Origin: JABFRJ01 sp031374735
Lineage (GTDB): Bacteria; Pseudomonadota; Alphaproteobacteria; Rhizobiales; Hyphomicrobiaceae
Length of the DNA stretch: 64,000 bases
Direction: 5' to 3'
NCBI GenBank assembly: GCA_031374735.1
Contig: JANMGQ010000057.1
Coordinates: 1 to 64,000, forward strand
Of the stretch, positions 25,886-34,669 are shown one piece after another. Under the pieces are notes generated by a model. The model searched no databases, was not told where the DNA came from, and was given only the letters and a program-made list of their open reading frames with translations. The position numbers and the translations under genes are program-made. Within the stretch, counting starts at the first letter, position 1; each line of letters opens with the position of its first letter.

Positions 25886-26955
25886 CGGCTCTGCTCCATA
25901 TCGGCCATCAGCGACGCCTGATGATCCGTAATCAGCGCTTCAACCAGCTCGTCCATGTCGCCTTCGAGCACGGCCTCAAGCTTGTGAAGTGTCAGGTTGA
26001 TGCGATGATCACTGACACGCCCCTGTGCAAAGTTGTAGGTGCGGATGCGCTGGGAGCGGTCACCCGAGCCGACTTGGCCTTTGCGCGAGGCCGCCCTTTC
26101 ATCAGCCAGCCGCGTCCGTTCGAGATCATACAGCCTGGAGCGCAGGATATTCATGGCCTTGCGCCGATTCTGATGCTGCGACTTGTCGGCTGAAACAACA
26201 ATGAGCCCGGTCGGCAGGTGCGTGATGCGCACAGCCGAATCGGTCTTGTTGACGTGCTGGCCGCCGGCGCCGCCGGCCCGCATCGTGTCGATGCGTATGT
26301 CCTCGTCGCGGATGACCACGTCGACGTCCTCGGCCTCGGGCATCACCGCGACGGTCGCCGCTGACGTGTGGATGCGCCCACTCGTTTCAGTCGCCGGCAC
26401 GCGCTGAACGCGGTGCACGCCCGACTCAAACTTCAGTCGCGCGAACACGCCCTTGCCGGACACCGACGCGATCACCTCTTTATAGCCGCCAAGCGCGCTA
26501 TCACTCTCTGAGACGATCTCGACCTTCCAACCGCGCCGCTCGGCATAGCGCGCATACATGCGAAACAGGTCGGCGGCGAACAAAGCGGCTTCGTCGCCGC
26601 CCGTCCCAGCGCGCACTTCGAGAATGGCGCTCTTTTCGTCGGCAGCATCTTTCGGCAACAAGGCAATGCGCAGTTTCTCCTGCGCTTGCGTGATGCGCGC
26701 CTCAAGCCCCGACATCTCCGCCTGCGCCATGGCCGCGAGTTCGGCGTCGTTGCCGCGTGCGATGTCGCGCGTGTCGGCCAGTTCTGCTTCTGCTGCGCGC
26801 AAAGCGTTGATCGTTGCGACCACCGGCGACAGCTCCGCAAACTCCTTCGACAGCGCGACGAACTTCTGCTGCTCGGGCCCAGCGTTCAGCTCGGCCTGGA
26901 TGATCTCCAGCCGGCCCACGAGCCGGTCAAGCTTGTCTTTCAGGATCGGGGTCAT
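25882..26955 (-). CDS. prfA: Peptide chain release factor 1
   Basis: The 357-residue factor recognises UAA and UAG stop codons and triggers peptide release. The GGQ motif is at residues 231-233 ('GAGGQHVNKTDSAVRITHLPTG'), with the class I context 'VRAGTGGDEAALFAADLFRMYARYAE' before it. Length and order are normal. I start at ATG 26955 (MTPILKDKLDRL); a TTG at 26982 would add nine residues. It forms a two-gene operon with prmC. Confidence 0.96.
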   Translation of the reverse strand: MTPILKDKLDRLVGRLEIIQAELNAGPEQQKFVALSKEFAELSPVVATINALRAAEAELADTRDIARGNDAELAAMAQAEMSGLEARITQAQEKLRIALLPKDAADEKSAILEVRAGTGGDEAALFAADLFRMYARYAERRGWKVEIVSESDSALGGYKEVIASVSGKGVFARLKFESGVHRVQRVPATETSGRIHTSAATVAVMPEAEDVDVVIRDEDIRIDTMRAGGAGGQHVNKTDSAVRITHLPTGLIVVSADKSQHQNRRKAMNILRSRLYDLERTRLADERAASRKGQVGSGDRSQRIRTYNFAQGRVSDHRINLTLHKLEAVLEGDMDELVEALITDHQASLMADMEQSR

Positions 26956-27055
26956 GACCTCAGGGCGCAGTGTTGGGCGCAACGTTTAAAGAGCCTCAAG
27001 CCCTATCGGCATGAGCTGAATGTGTCCACTGGACGTTCCGTGTGGCTGAGCGCAT

Positions 27056-27089
27056 TTCCCTCTCCCGGTGAAGAACGGGGAGAGGGTGC
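27056..27089. repeat. REP-like hairpin, single copy
   Basis: CCCTCTCCC and GGGGAGAGGG arms form one strong stem between the amidase stop codon and the prfA start. It corresponds to the outer hairpin of the paired elements at 4465-4694 and 49761-49944, but without a second hairpin. It may act as a terminator for the amidase operon. Confidence 0.65.
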
Positions 27090-27095
27090 AGCCTG

Positions 27096-27884
27096 CTAGA
27101 CGGCGCGCAAAAGCCGCTCGAGTGTTGCAAGCGTCGACAGATCGAGCCGCCCGTCGCAGCGCTGGGGTCGGTAATGGCGCTGGAACGCCTGCACAACGCG
27201 TTCGGTCAAAGCATCGTAAATGCCTGTCACCGGCAGATGATAGCCAAAGGCTGCAAACATCTGCTGGGCAGCTGCCACGCTTGCGCCCTCGTCCCCAGGA
27301 TTGAGTTGACCCGCCTTGACTTGCGGCAGAGGCGATGGCTGAACCCACAGACCAATCCCGGCTTCAGCCAGGCGCGGCCAAGGGAATTTCTCGCCCGGAT
27401 CGATCTTGCGCATTGGCGCGATGTCGGAGTGGGCGAGAATGCGCGACGGCGGAATGGCGTTGCGAACAACAATGTCGCGAGACAGAGCGATCACGGCGGC
27501 AATCTGGGCATTGGGGAAGTCGTGGTAGCCATCCTCGTGCCCGGGATTTTGAATTTCGATGCCGACCGACGCCGAGTTCAGATCCGTTTCGCCATGCCAG
27601 CAGGACACGCCCGCATGCCAGGCGCGCAAACGCTCGGGCACCATTTGTGTGACGCGGCCGTCGACGTCGACGACGTAGTGGCAGGACACCCGGCTTTCAG
27701 CCACCGCGAGCCAGCGGATGGCTTTGGCAGCCGACGCCATACCCGTATAGTGCAGCACCAGCATATCGGGCCCCGCCACGCCGCGCCGCAGCTCGTGGTT
27801 CGCGGCCGGCACAATGTCGTGCACACAACGGCTATCGGCGGCAAAATAGACCGGCACCGTCGCAGCCGTGGTGGCAGATGTCAC
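27096..27884 (-). CDS. N-acetylmuramoyl-L-alanine amidase with peptidoglycan-binding domain
   Basis: The 262-residue protein has an Amidase_2 catalytic domain (about 15-175) followed by a PG_binding_1 domain (about 195-260). Probable zinc ligands are His45 ('LVLHYTGM') and the later His and Asp in 'ILAHSDIAPMRKIDPGEKFPW'. 'SVGIEIQNPGHEDGY' is the conserved core of the AmiD-like family, which cleaves the amide between MurNAc and the peptide. I see no signal peptide, so it may act in the cytoplasm on recycled muropeptides (AmpD-like role). The GTG start overlaps the stop of the J-domain gene (GTGA), showing translational coupling. Confidence 0.9.
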   Translation of the reverse strand: MTSATTAATVPVYFAADSRCVHDIVPAANHELRRGVAGPDMLVLHYTGMASAAKAIRWLAVAESRVSCHYVVDVDGRVTQMVPERLRAWHAGVSCWHGETDLNSASVGIEIQNPGHEDGYHDFPNAQIAAVIALSRDIVVRNAIPPSRILAHSDIAPMRKIDPGEKFPWPRLAEAGIGLWVQPSPLPQVKAGQLNPGDEGASVAAAQQMFAAFGYHLPVTGIYDALTERVVQAFQRHYRPQRCDGRLDLSTLATLERLLRAV

Positions 27885-28558
27885 AGTCCACGCTCCCGGG
27901 CGACGACGGCGTAGGCGTCGTTGATGGCCGCCAAGCGTCGGGTGGCAATGACGATCAATTCCGGCGGCACCCCACGGCCGATCATCAGATCGGGATGGGT
28001 TTCGCGCACCAGCTTGCGATGGCGGCGCTTGAGTTCATCGTCGGTCGCAGACGGGGCGAGGCCCAACACGTCGTAGGGGCTTTCGGGATCAGCAATAAAG
28101 TGTGCGCGCTCGTGGCGATACTCACTGCTGCTCAACCCGAACAGCCGCGCGACGGTCGCCAAAAACGCATCTTCGGCCGGATGTAGAACACGATCCGCTG
28201 TGGCGATATGCAAGAGGCTCGCGAGCACATCTCGCAAGACAGCCCGGTCGCGACCAACAGCACGCGCGATCTGCTCCGCGTAGCTTTCGTAGCCGGCGGT
28301 ATCCTGCTGTGCGAGCTCGAACAGGCGCGTGACATTGCGGGCTTCGCGTGGCTCGACCCGAAACGCCCGCTGAAAGGCCTCAACCTCAACGCCAACTACG
28401 ATCCCGTCAGCTTTTGCCATTTTGGCGGCCAATGCCACCACGGCCGCGGTGAACGCGACGGACAATTGACGCTCGGAGGCGAGTACAACGCCACCCGTCG
28501 TCTGCCCCGCAGGCGCGGGCGCAGCGAACCAATCGGCGACTGAAGTCCACAAGCTCAT
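27881..28558 (-). CDS. TerB-like / J-domain protein (DjlA type)
   Basis: The 225-residue protein has a TerB-like helical domain (about 25-140, with 'KMAKADGIVVGVEVEAFQRAF' and 'LHIATADRVLHPAEDAFLATVARLFG'). A C-terminal J domain (about 160-225) contains the essential HPD tripeptide in 'RRHRKLVRETHPDLM'. It would recruit and stimulate DnaK. Unlike E. coli DjlA there is no clear N-terminal membrane anchor. It is the first gene of a coupled pair with the amidase, an arrangement shared by other Hyphomicrobiales. Confidence 0.87.
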   Translation of the reverse strand: MSLWTSVADWFAAPAPAGQTTGGVVLASERQLSVAFTAAVVALAAKMAKADGIVVGVEVEAFQRAFRVEPREARNVTRLFELAQQDTAGYESYAEQIARAVGRDRAVLRDVLASLLHIATADRVLHPAEDAFLATVARLFGLSSSEYRHERAHFIADPESPYDVLGLAPSATDDELKRRHRKLVRETHPDLMIGRGVPPELIVIATRRLAAINDAYAVVARERGL

Positions 28559-28745
28559 GTCGGAGCCCTACTCTAATTCGCAGCACAACCCCATGGCGCT
28601 TTATGACGTTTTACGGCCTTTTGCGGTCCATTGCTGCCGACTTTTGGTCGCGCGCCACGCATAGCACGGGTCGCATCTGTGACGCTGTCCAAGCCGCGGC
28701 GCGGCGTGGTAGCAAACCAGACGTCCCGCATTCAGGCCCACTCCC

Positions 28746-29930
28746 ATGCTTCAGATCCTCAAAGGCGTCCGTATCATTGACGTGACGGCCGTCATCCTTG
28801 GCCCCTACGCGGCCCAGATCCTCGGCGATCTCGGCGCCGACGTGATCAAGATCGAGCCGCCCGAGGGCGACAGCATGCGCCCGATTGCGCCGCTCGCCGA
28901 CAACGGCCTCTCGCACATCTTCGCCAATACCAACCGCAACAAGCGCTCGGTCTGCCTCGATCTCAAGAGCGACAGCGGCAAAACCGCTCTGCGCAGGCTG
29001 ATCCCGACCGGCGATGTGCTCATGCACAACATGCGTCAGGATGCGCTCGACAAGCTCGGCTTCAGCTTCGAGGCCGTGCGCAAGATCAAGCCTGACATCA
29101 TCTATTGTGCCGCCAACGGCTATGGCCGTGACGGCCCTTATGCCGGCCGCCCCGCCTACGATGACGTCATTCAGGCGGCGTCGGGTGTCGCGGGGCTGTT
29201 CCAGTTGCGCGACGGCGAGGCTCGTTATGTGCCCTCCATCGTTGCCGACAAAGTCACCGGCCTGCACCTCGCTTATGCCGTGCTCGCAGCCCTGCTGCAC
29301 AAGGAGCGCACGGGCGAGCCCCCAGGATATGTGGAAATCCCCATGTTCGAGACCATGGTGGCCTTTGCCATGACCGAGCACATGGGGGCTGCCTCCTGGG
29401 GCGCACCGGCAACGGAAGGCTATGCCCGCGTCGTCTCGCCCGATCGCAAACCCTATCGCACCAAGGACGGCTTTATCGGCGTGCTTCCGTACGCCGAGGA
29501 CAAGTGGGTCAAGGTGCTCACCGAGATCGGGTTGGCCGACGTCGCAAAGCAGGCCTGGTTCAAGAACCCCACCGAACGCTCGAGCCGGATCGGCGAACTC
29601 TATAGCATGCTGACCAAGGCACTGCCGGCGCGCACCACGGCCGAGTGGTGCGAGACATTCATGCGCCTCGACGTGCCACATTCGCCGGTCAACACGCCAA
29701 CGCAGTTGCTTACCGACCCGCACCTCCAAGCCGTGCATTTCTTTGAGCCGGACTTCGCGGCCGACACCCCCATGCAACGCAGTTTGCGGGCACCTGTGTT
29801 GTTCGGCGGTCTCGATACGACGTCTGATATGCCGCCGCCGGCACTTGGCGAGCACACCGAGAGCGTGCTGCGCGAGATCGGCATGAGCGAGGCCGAGATC
29901 GCAGCGGCCAAACCGAAGGCGACGCGGTAA
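28746..29930 (+). CDS. CaiB/BaiF-family CoA-transferase
   Basis: The 394-residue class III CoA-transferase starts 'MLQILKGVRIIDVTAVILGPYAAQILGDLGADVIKIEPPEGD', the standard N-terminus. The catalytic aspartate is in 'GRPAYDDVIQAASGVAGL' (about residue 140). Such enzymes move CoA between carboxylic acids through a mixed anhydride on this aspartate. The acid pair is unknown; formyl-CoA:oxalate, carnitine and succinyl-CoA-dependent activities all occur in the family. An arylsulfatase follows 45 bases after the stop codon and may be co-transcribed. Confidence 0.9.
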   Translation: MLQILKGVRIIDVTAVILGPYAAQILGDLGADVIKIEPPEGDSMRPIAPLADNGLSHIFANTNRNKRSVCLDLKSDSGKTALRRLIPTGDVLMHNMRQDALDKLGFSFEAVRKIKPDIIYCAANGYGRDGPYAGRPAYDDVIQAASGVAGLFQLRDGEARYVPSIVADKVTGLHLAYAVLAALLHKERTGEPPGYVEIPMFETMVAFAMTEHMGAASWGAPATEGYARVVSPDRKPYRTKDGFIGVLPYAEDKWVKVLTEIGLADVAKQAWFKNPTERSSRIGELYSMLTKALPARTTAEWCETFMRLDVPHSPVNTPTQLLTDPHLQAVHFFEPDFAADTPMQRSLRAPVLFGGLDTTSDMPPPALGEHTESVLREIGMSEAEIAAAKPKATR

Positions 29931-29975
29931 AGGTCAGTGCGAAGACGATCAATCCAACCCGCACAAGGCTCGACC

Positions 29976-32255
29976 ATGGCCGCAGATCCATTTCGCGGAA
30001 AGATTGGCGCGACCGTCAAGGACTCGACCCCCTGGTGGCCAGATGAGGCCAAAGCCCCCAAGGGCGCACCAAACATTCTGGTGGTGCTGTTCGACGACGT
30101 CGCGTTCTCGGACTTCGGTTGTTATGGATCGCCCATCGCGACGCCCGTGATCGACAAGATTGCGGCCGATGGTTTGCGCTACACGGGCTTTCACACGACC
30201 GCCATGTGTTCGACCACGCGTGCCGCCCTGTTGACGGGTCGCAATCACCACGCGGTCGGTGTCGGGTGCCTCGCAAACTTCGACACAGGCTTTCCCGGAT
30301 ACCGCGGCAAGATCGCGCGAGACGCCGGCACCATCGCCGAAATGCTGAAGCCGCAGGCCTATCGCAGCTACATGGTCGGCAAGTGGCACGTCACGCCCTT
30401 GACCGAGACGGGCGCAACGGGTCCGTTCGATGGCTGGCCACTCGGGCGTGGGTTCGACCGCTTCTACGGTTTCATGGATGCCGAGACCGACCAGTACGCC
30501 CCCGAATTGGTGCTCGACAACACTGCCATCGATGCACCGGGAACCTCTGGAACCGGCTATCATCTGACAGCTGATCTTGTCGATCAGTCGATCCGCTTCA
30601 TCGCCGATCACACAGCGGACCGCCCGCACGCGCCATGGCTATGCTGGCTTGCGCTCGGCGCCTGCCACGCACCGCATCAGGCCCCGCGCGATCTGATCCT
30701 GAAATACGACCAGATGTTCGCCGACGGCTGGGACGTCGAGCGAGAACGCCGCATCATCAGGCAAAAAGCGCTCGGCCTGATCCCGCCCCAGACGCAGCTG
30801 CCGCCCCGCAACGACGGTGTGCAGGCCTGGGACACACACTCAGCCGATGAGCGAAAAGTGTTCACGCGTCTGCAAGCCGCCTATGCCGCCATGTTGGACC
30901 ATGCCGACCAGCATCTCGGCCGACTGATGGCGTTCCTCGAAACAGCGGGCGTAAGGGACAATACGCTGGTCATTGTCATGTCGGACAACGGCGCCAGTCA
31001 GGAAGGCGGGCCACGCGGCATGGTCAACGCCATGGGGCCCTACAATTTCAAGCCGGAGCCGATGGAAGAAAAGCTCGCGCGGATCGACGAGATCGGCGGG
31101 CCCAACACGCATTCGAACTTTCCGCTCGGCTGGGCAATGGCAGCCAACACGCCGCTCAGACGTTACAAACAGAACACGCACGGCGGTGGCATTCGCGATC
31201 CACTAATCCTGTCGTGGCCAAAGGGCCTGGCCACGCGCGGCGGATTGCGCCACCAGTTCTGTCACGCATCAGACCTTGTACCGACCATCCTCGACGTCAT
31301 CGGCCTGTCACCACCCTCGCAGGTCAATGGTCTCACGCAAAAGCCGCTTGACGGCGCGAGCTTTGCGCCGAGCCTGAAAGACCCCAATGCGCCCGCGCGC
31401 AACAAGCCACAATACTTCGAGATGTTCGGCCATCGCGGCATCTGGTCTGCGGGTTGGAAGGCGGTGGCCTATCATCCGCCCGGCGCGCCGTTCGATGCGG
31501 ATCGGTGGGAGTTGTATCATCTCGACGAAGATTTCTCGGAAACGACAGATCTTGCGGCCCAACAGCCGGAACGGCTGCAAGCCCTCATGGCCCAGTGGTG
31601 GGTGGAAGCCGAGCGCAATCAGGTGCTGCCGCTCGACGATCGCTTCGGCGAGCGCTTCGCGCTCAATGCGGCGCGCTATCATGGCCAGCGCCAGACGTTC
31701 GTGTTCCACAAGGGCGTCGGCCATGTGCCAACCGATGTCGCACCCGACGTGAGGAGCCGCAGCTACACGATTGAGGCCGATGTCGAGATCCCGTCGCCCG
31801 GAGCTGAGGGCGTCCTGATCGCCCATGGCGACGCGACGTCTGGCTACACGCTGTTCGTGCATGGCGGCCGTCTCGTGCACGACATGAACATCGGCTCGAC
31901 GCATGTCGTCGTGACATCCGACAGCCCCGTGCCATCGGGGCCGTGCCGACTTGGCGTGCGTGTACGCCGCCTGACGCGGGAGCGCCCGCCGAAGCCCGGC
32001 ATAGGCGCCGGCATCACGCAGCTGACCTTGTTGATCAACGGCGTGCCGTCAGGCTCGATCGAGACGCCGCTGTCGTTCGTGAACTTCGTGTCGTGGTCGG
32101 GCCTCGACATCGGCCGCGACCGGTCGAGCCCCGTTGGCGACTATGTCGCGCCGTTCGAATTCACGGGCGCCTTGAAGCGCGTGACGGTTGTCATGGACGA
32201 TGATCAGGCACTTGATGCAGACGGGGTCGCACGGGCGCAGATGGCGCGGCAGTAG
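29976..32255 (+). CDS. Arylsulfatase (sulfatase family S1)
   Basis: The 759-residue hydrolase would cleave sulfate esters. The metal site is 'VVLFDDVAFSDFGCYG' and the active-site segment is 'CSTTRAALLTGR' beginning at Cys78. The cysteine would be oxidised to formylglycine. The third position is Thr rather than the more usual Pro or Ala, which is uncommon. 'GKWHVTP' and 'MSDNGASQEGG' are further metal or substrate motifs. The last about 170 residues are a beta-rich domain ('SRSYTIEADVEIPSPGAEGVLIAHGDATSGYTLFV') found in large bacterial arylsulfatases. No signal peptide is seen. I use ATG 29976 (MAADPFRGK); a GTG at 29937 is less likely. Confidence 0.9.
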   Translation: MAADPFRGKIGATVKDSTPWWPDEAKAPKGAPNILVVLFDDVAFSDFGCYGSPIATPVIDKIAADGLRYTGFHTTAMCSTTRAALLTGRNHHAVGVGCLANFDTGFPGYRGKIARDAGTIAEMLKPQAYRSYMVGKWHVTPLTETGATGPFDGWPLGRGFDRFYGFMDAETDQYAPELVLDNTAIDAPGTSGTGYHLTADLVDQSIRFIADHTADRPHAPWLCWLALGACHAPHQAPRDLILKYDQMFADGWDVERERRIIRQKALGLIPPQTQLPPRNDGVQAWDTHSADERKVFTRLQAAYAAMLDHADQHLGRLMAFLETAGVRDNTLVIVMSDNGASQEGGPRGMVNAMGPYNFKPEPMEEKLARIDEIGGPNTHSNFPLGWAMAANTPLRRYKQNTHGGGIRDPLILSWPKGLATRGGLRHQFCHASDLVPTILDVIGLSPPSQVNGLTQKPLDGASFAPSLKDPNAPARNKPQYFEMFGHRGIWSAGWKAVAYHPPGAPFDADRWELYHLDEDFSETTDLAAQQPERLQALMAQWWVEAERNQVLPLDDRFGERFALNAARYHGQRQTFVFHKGVGHVPTDVAPDVRSRSYTIEADVEIPSPGAEGVLIAHGDATSGYTLFVHGGRLVHDMNIGSTHVVVTSDSPVPSGPCRLGVRVRRLTRERPPKPGIGAGITQLTLLINGVPSGSIETPLSFVNFVSWSGLDIGRDRSSPVGDYVAPFEFTGALKRVTVVMDDDQALDADGVARAQMARQ

Positions 32256-32421
32256 GTGCCGCCGCTGCCTGCCACCGTAGTGGCTCAAGGACCTCGACCA
32301 GCCACCACTCCGCCACGATCACATGCGAGCCCGAACGACTGGAATCGTATAAGATGAGCCGTGTGTGCAGGGGGCTGAGCCGCCACGCGCGTTGATGCGA
32401 CGAACGTAGACTCCGGGGACC

Positions 32422-33573
32422 ATGTCGATCATTAGCCGCTACATCTTCCGGCAGGCCCTTGCGGCAGTGGCGATGATCCTCGGCTCGTTGACGGTGGTGG
32501 TGTGGCTTGCAGTGGCCTTGCGCCAACTAGAATTCATGGCTTCGCAAGGCCAGACCACGGGGCTGTTTTTCAAGCTGACGGCGTTGGCCTTGCCCGGGTT
32601 GATCTCATTCATCGCGCCGATCGCTTTGCTGATTGCCATCGTTCACACCTTGAACCGGCTGAACGGGGACAGCGAATTGATCGTCACGACAGCAGGCGGG
32701 GCGTCGACCTGGCGCTTGGCACGGCCATTGATGGTGCTGGCGCTGCTTATGGCCGTCGCCGTGTCCGCCGTCAGCCACTATTTTGGCCCCCTGGCAAACC
32801 GCGCCTTGCGAGACATCGCCTTGGAAGCCCGCGCCGATCTGATCACGCAGGTGTTGCAGGCCGGGCGGTTCACGTCGCCCGAGCCGAAGTTGACCATTCA
32901 CATTCGCGATCGCACGGCCGACGGCGAGATGCTCGGTCTCCTCGTCAATGACGCCCGCGATGAAAAGACGACGACCAGCTATCTCGCAGAGACAGCGCGA
33001 TTGGTGCGTCAGGGCGATGCCATGTTCCTGCTTATGAACACCGGTCATATCCTACGTCGTGGCGTCGCTGGCGGCGCCGCCGAAGTTGTCATTTTCGAGC
33101 GCTACGCCGTCGATATCAATCGTTTCGATCAGAAACCTGAGGCCGGCGGCGTCGCGCAACTCAAGCCACGTGAGCGGCCGACGGATGAACTGCTGAACCC
33201 GGATCCGAACGATCCCCTTTGGCGAGATGCCCCTGGGCGCTACCGCCAGGAGTTGCACGATCGCTTTTCAGCCGTCCTCTACATCTTCGCATACGTTTTT
33301 ATTGCCCTGGCCTTCATCGGCCATCCCCAAACGACCCGCCAGAACCGGACCCTCGGTCTGGTCCTCGCAGTCTCCGCGGGCTTCGGCCTGCGGCTGGTTG
33401 GCATCAATTTTGTCAACCTCTCGGTGAAAGATCCGGGCGCGGTGAGGTTTGTTTATGCCGTACCGTTGGTCGGCATGCTGCTCGCGATGTTCGCCATTTC
33501 GTTGAATATGCGTCCGAGACTGTTTGCACGCCGGCCTGGCCGTACCGTGGTCGCACACGCGGGAGGTGTCTGA
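32422..33573 (+). CDS. lptF: LPS export system permease LptF
   Basis: The 383-residue YjgP/YjgQ-family protein has three membrane segments in the N-terminal half, a periplasmic beta-jellyroll (about 130-270) and three more segments at the C-terminus. It is a transmembrane subunit of the LptB2FG ABC transporter that extracts lipopolysaccharide from the inner membrane. The start is 'MSIISRYIFRQALAAVAMILG'. It heads the lptF-lptG-lptD operon: two bases separate its stop from lptG. lptB and lptC are not in the window. Confidence 0.93.
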   Translation: MSIISRYIFRQALAAVAMILGSLTVVVWLAVALRQLEFMASQGQTTGLFFKLTALALPGLISFIAPIALLIAIVHTLNRLNGDSELIVTTAGGASTWRLARPLMVLALLMAVAVSAVSHYFGPLANRALRDIALEARADLITQVLQAGRFTSPEPKLTIHIRDRTADGEMLGLLVNDARDEKTTTSYLAETARLVRQGDAMFLLMNTGHILRRGVAGGAAEVVIFERYAVDINRFDQKPEAGGVAQLKPRERPTDELLNPDPNDPLWRDAPGRYRQELHDRFSAVLYIFAYVFIALAFIGHPQTTRQNRTLGLVLAVSAGFGLRLVGINFVNLSVKDPGAVRFVYAVPLVGMLLAMFAISLNMRPRLFARRPGRTVVAHAGGV

Positions 33574-33574
33574 G

Positions 33575-34669
33575 ATGTTTCGTGCCCGCACACTGCGCTA
33601 TTACATCGCCAAACGCTTCTTGCTGATGATGCTCAGCGCGTTCATCGTCTGTTGCGCCCTGATTCTGCTGATTGATCTGATCGAGCTGCTGCGGCAGGCG
33701 GCTAAATACAAGATTGCGTCAACCTGGTCCGTCATTCAGATCGGCCTCCTGCGGCTGCCGTCATTTGCCGAATTGCTGCTGCCGTTTGCGGTTCTGGTTG
33801 GCGCCATCGGCGCGCTGCTCAGTCTCAGCCGCAAATCGGAGCTTGCCGTGATGCGCGCGGGTGGCATGTCGGCCTGGCAATTCATTCGTCCTGGGCTGAC
33901 CGTCGCCTTCGTCATCGGCGTCCTGGCGGTCACGGTTTACAACCCCCTCGCGGCGCGCGCGCGGTCGGAATCCGACCGGCTGATGAGTGAAGTGCTTGGC
34001 CAGGATTTGAGCCTGCTGACGTCGACCAGTGGCGGCGCATGGCTGCGCCAGGACGGGGCCGACGGTCCGTCGGTCATGTCCGCCAAGGCCATTTCAAATC
34101 AAGGCCTTACACTTACCGGCGTGACGGTTTTTCAGTATGGCCGCGATGGCCGGTTCGTCGAACGGGTCGATGCCGACAGGGCCGTTCTCGGCGATGGGGT
34201 GTGGACCTTGCAAAAGGCCTCAGTCGCGCGCCCCGGTCGAGAGGCGGAGGAGTTCGCCACCTATTCGCTGAGCACGGCCCTTGATCGGGAACGCGTGCAG
34301 GATGCGCTTGGCTCCGTCGAATCCGTGTCGATCTGGGATCTTCCGGGCGTTATTGAGATGTCCGAAAGGGCCAAGTTGCCAGCAGCCCGCTTCCGCGTTC
34401 AGTACCAAGTGTTACTAAGCCGCCCACTCCTCCTGATGGCGATGGTACTTTTGGCTGCAACTGTGTCTTTGCGGTCCTTCCGACAGGGTGGCATCCAGAC
34501 TATGGTCCTTACGGGGATGGTAGGGGGAATAGGCTTCTTTCTGCTGACCGAGGTGTCGCGCCAATTGGGTCTTGCCGGTGTTGTGCCGGCGACGATCGCG
34601 ATCTGGCTGCCCGTCTTGGTGTCCTGTATGGCGACCGTGACGGTGCTGCTGCACCAGGAGGATGGTTGA
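33575..34669 (+). CDS. lptG: LPS export system permease LptG
   Basis: The 364-residue partner of LptF has the same layout (three N-terminal and three C-terminal membrane segments around a periplasmic domain). The start 'MFRARTLRYYIAKRFLLMML' is typical. ATG 33575 lies two bases after the lptF stop and behind GGGAGGT. The 3' end overlaps lptD by eight bases, so the three genes form one translationally linked operon. Confidence 0.93.
   Translation: MFRARTLRYYIAKRFLLMMLSAFIVCCALILLIDLIELLRQAAKYKIASTWSVIQIGLLRLPSFAELLLPFAVLVGAIGALLSLSRKSELAVMRAGGMSAWQFIRPGLTVAFVIGVLAVTVYNPLAARARSESDRLMSEVLGQDLSLLTSTSGGAWLRQDGADGPSVMSAKAISNQGLTLTGVTVFQYGRDGRFVERVDADRAVLGDGVWTLQKASVARPGREAEEFATYSLSTALDRERVQDALGSVESVSIWDLPGVIEMSERAKLPAARFRVQYQVLLSRPLLLMAMVLLAATVSLRSFRQGGIQTMVLTGMVGGIGFFLLTEVSRQLGLAGVVPATIAIWLPVLVSCMATVTVLLHQEDG

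Noticed and set aside
28611..29855. Long minus-strand frame (414 codons) opposite the CaiB-family gene
   Set aside because: It is a high-GC shadow: His/Gly/Arg/Ala-rich with no domain pattern, and the opposite strand encodes a complete CoA-transferase.
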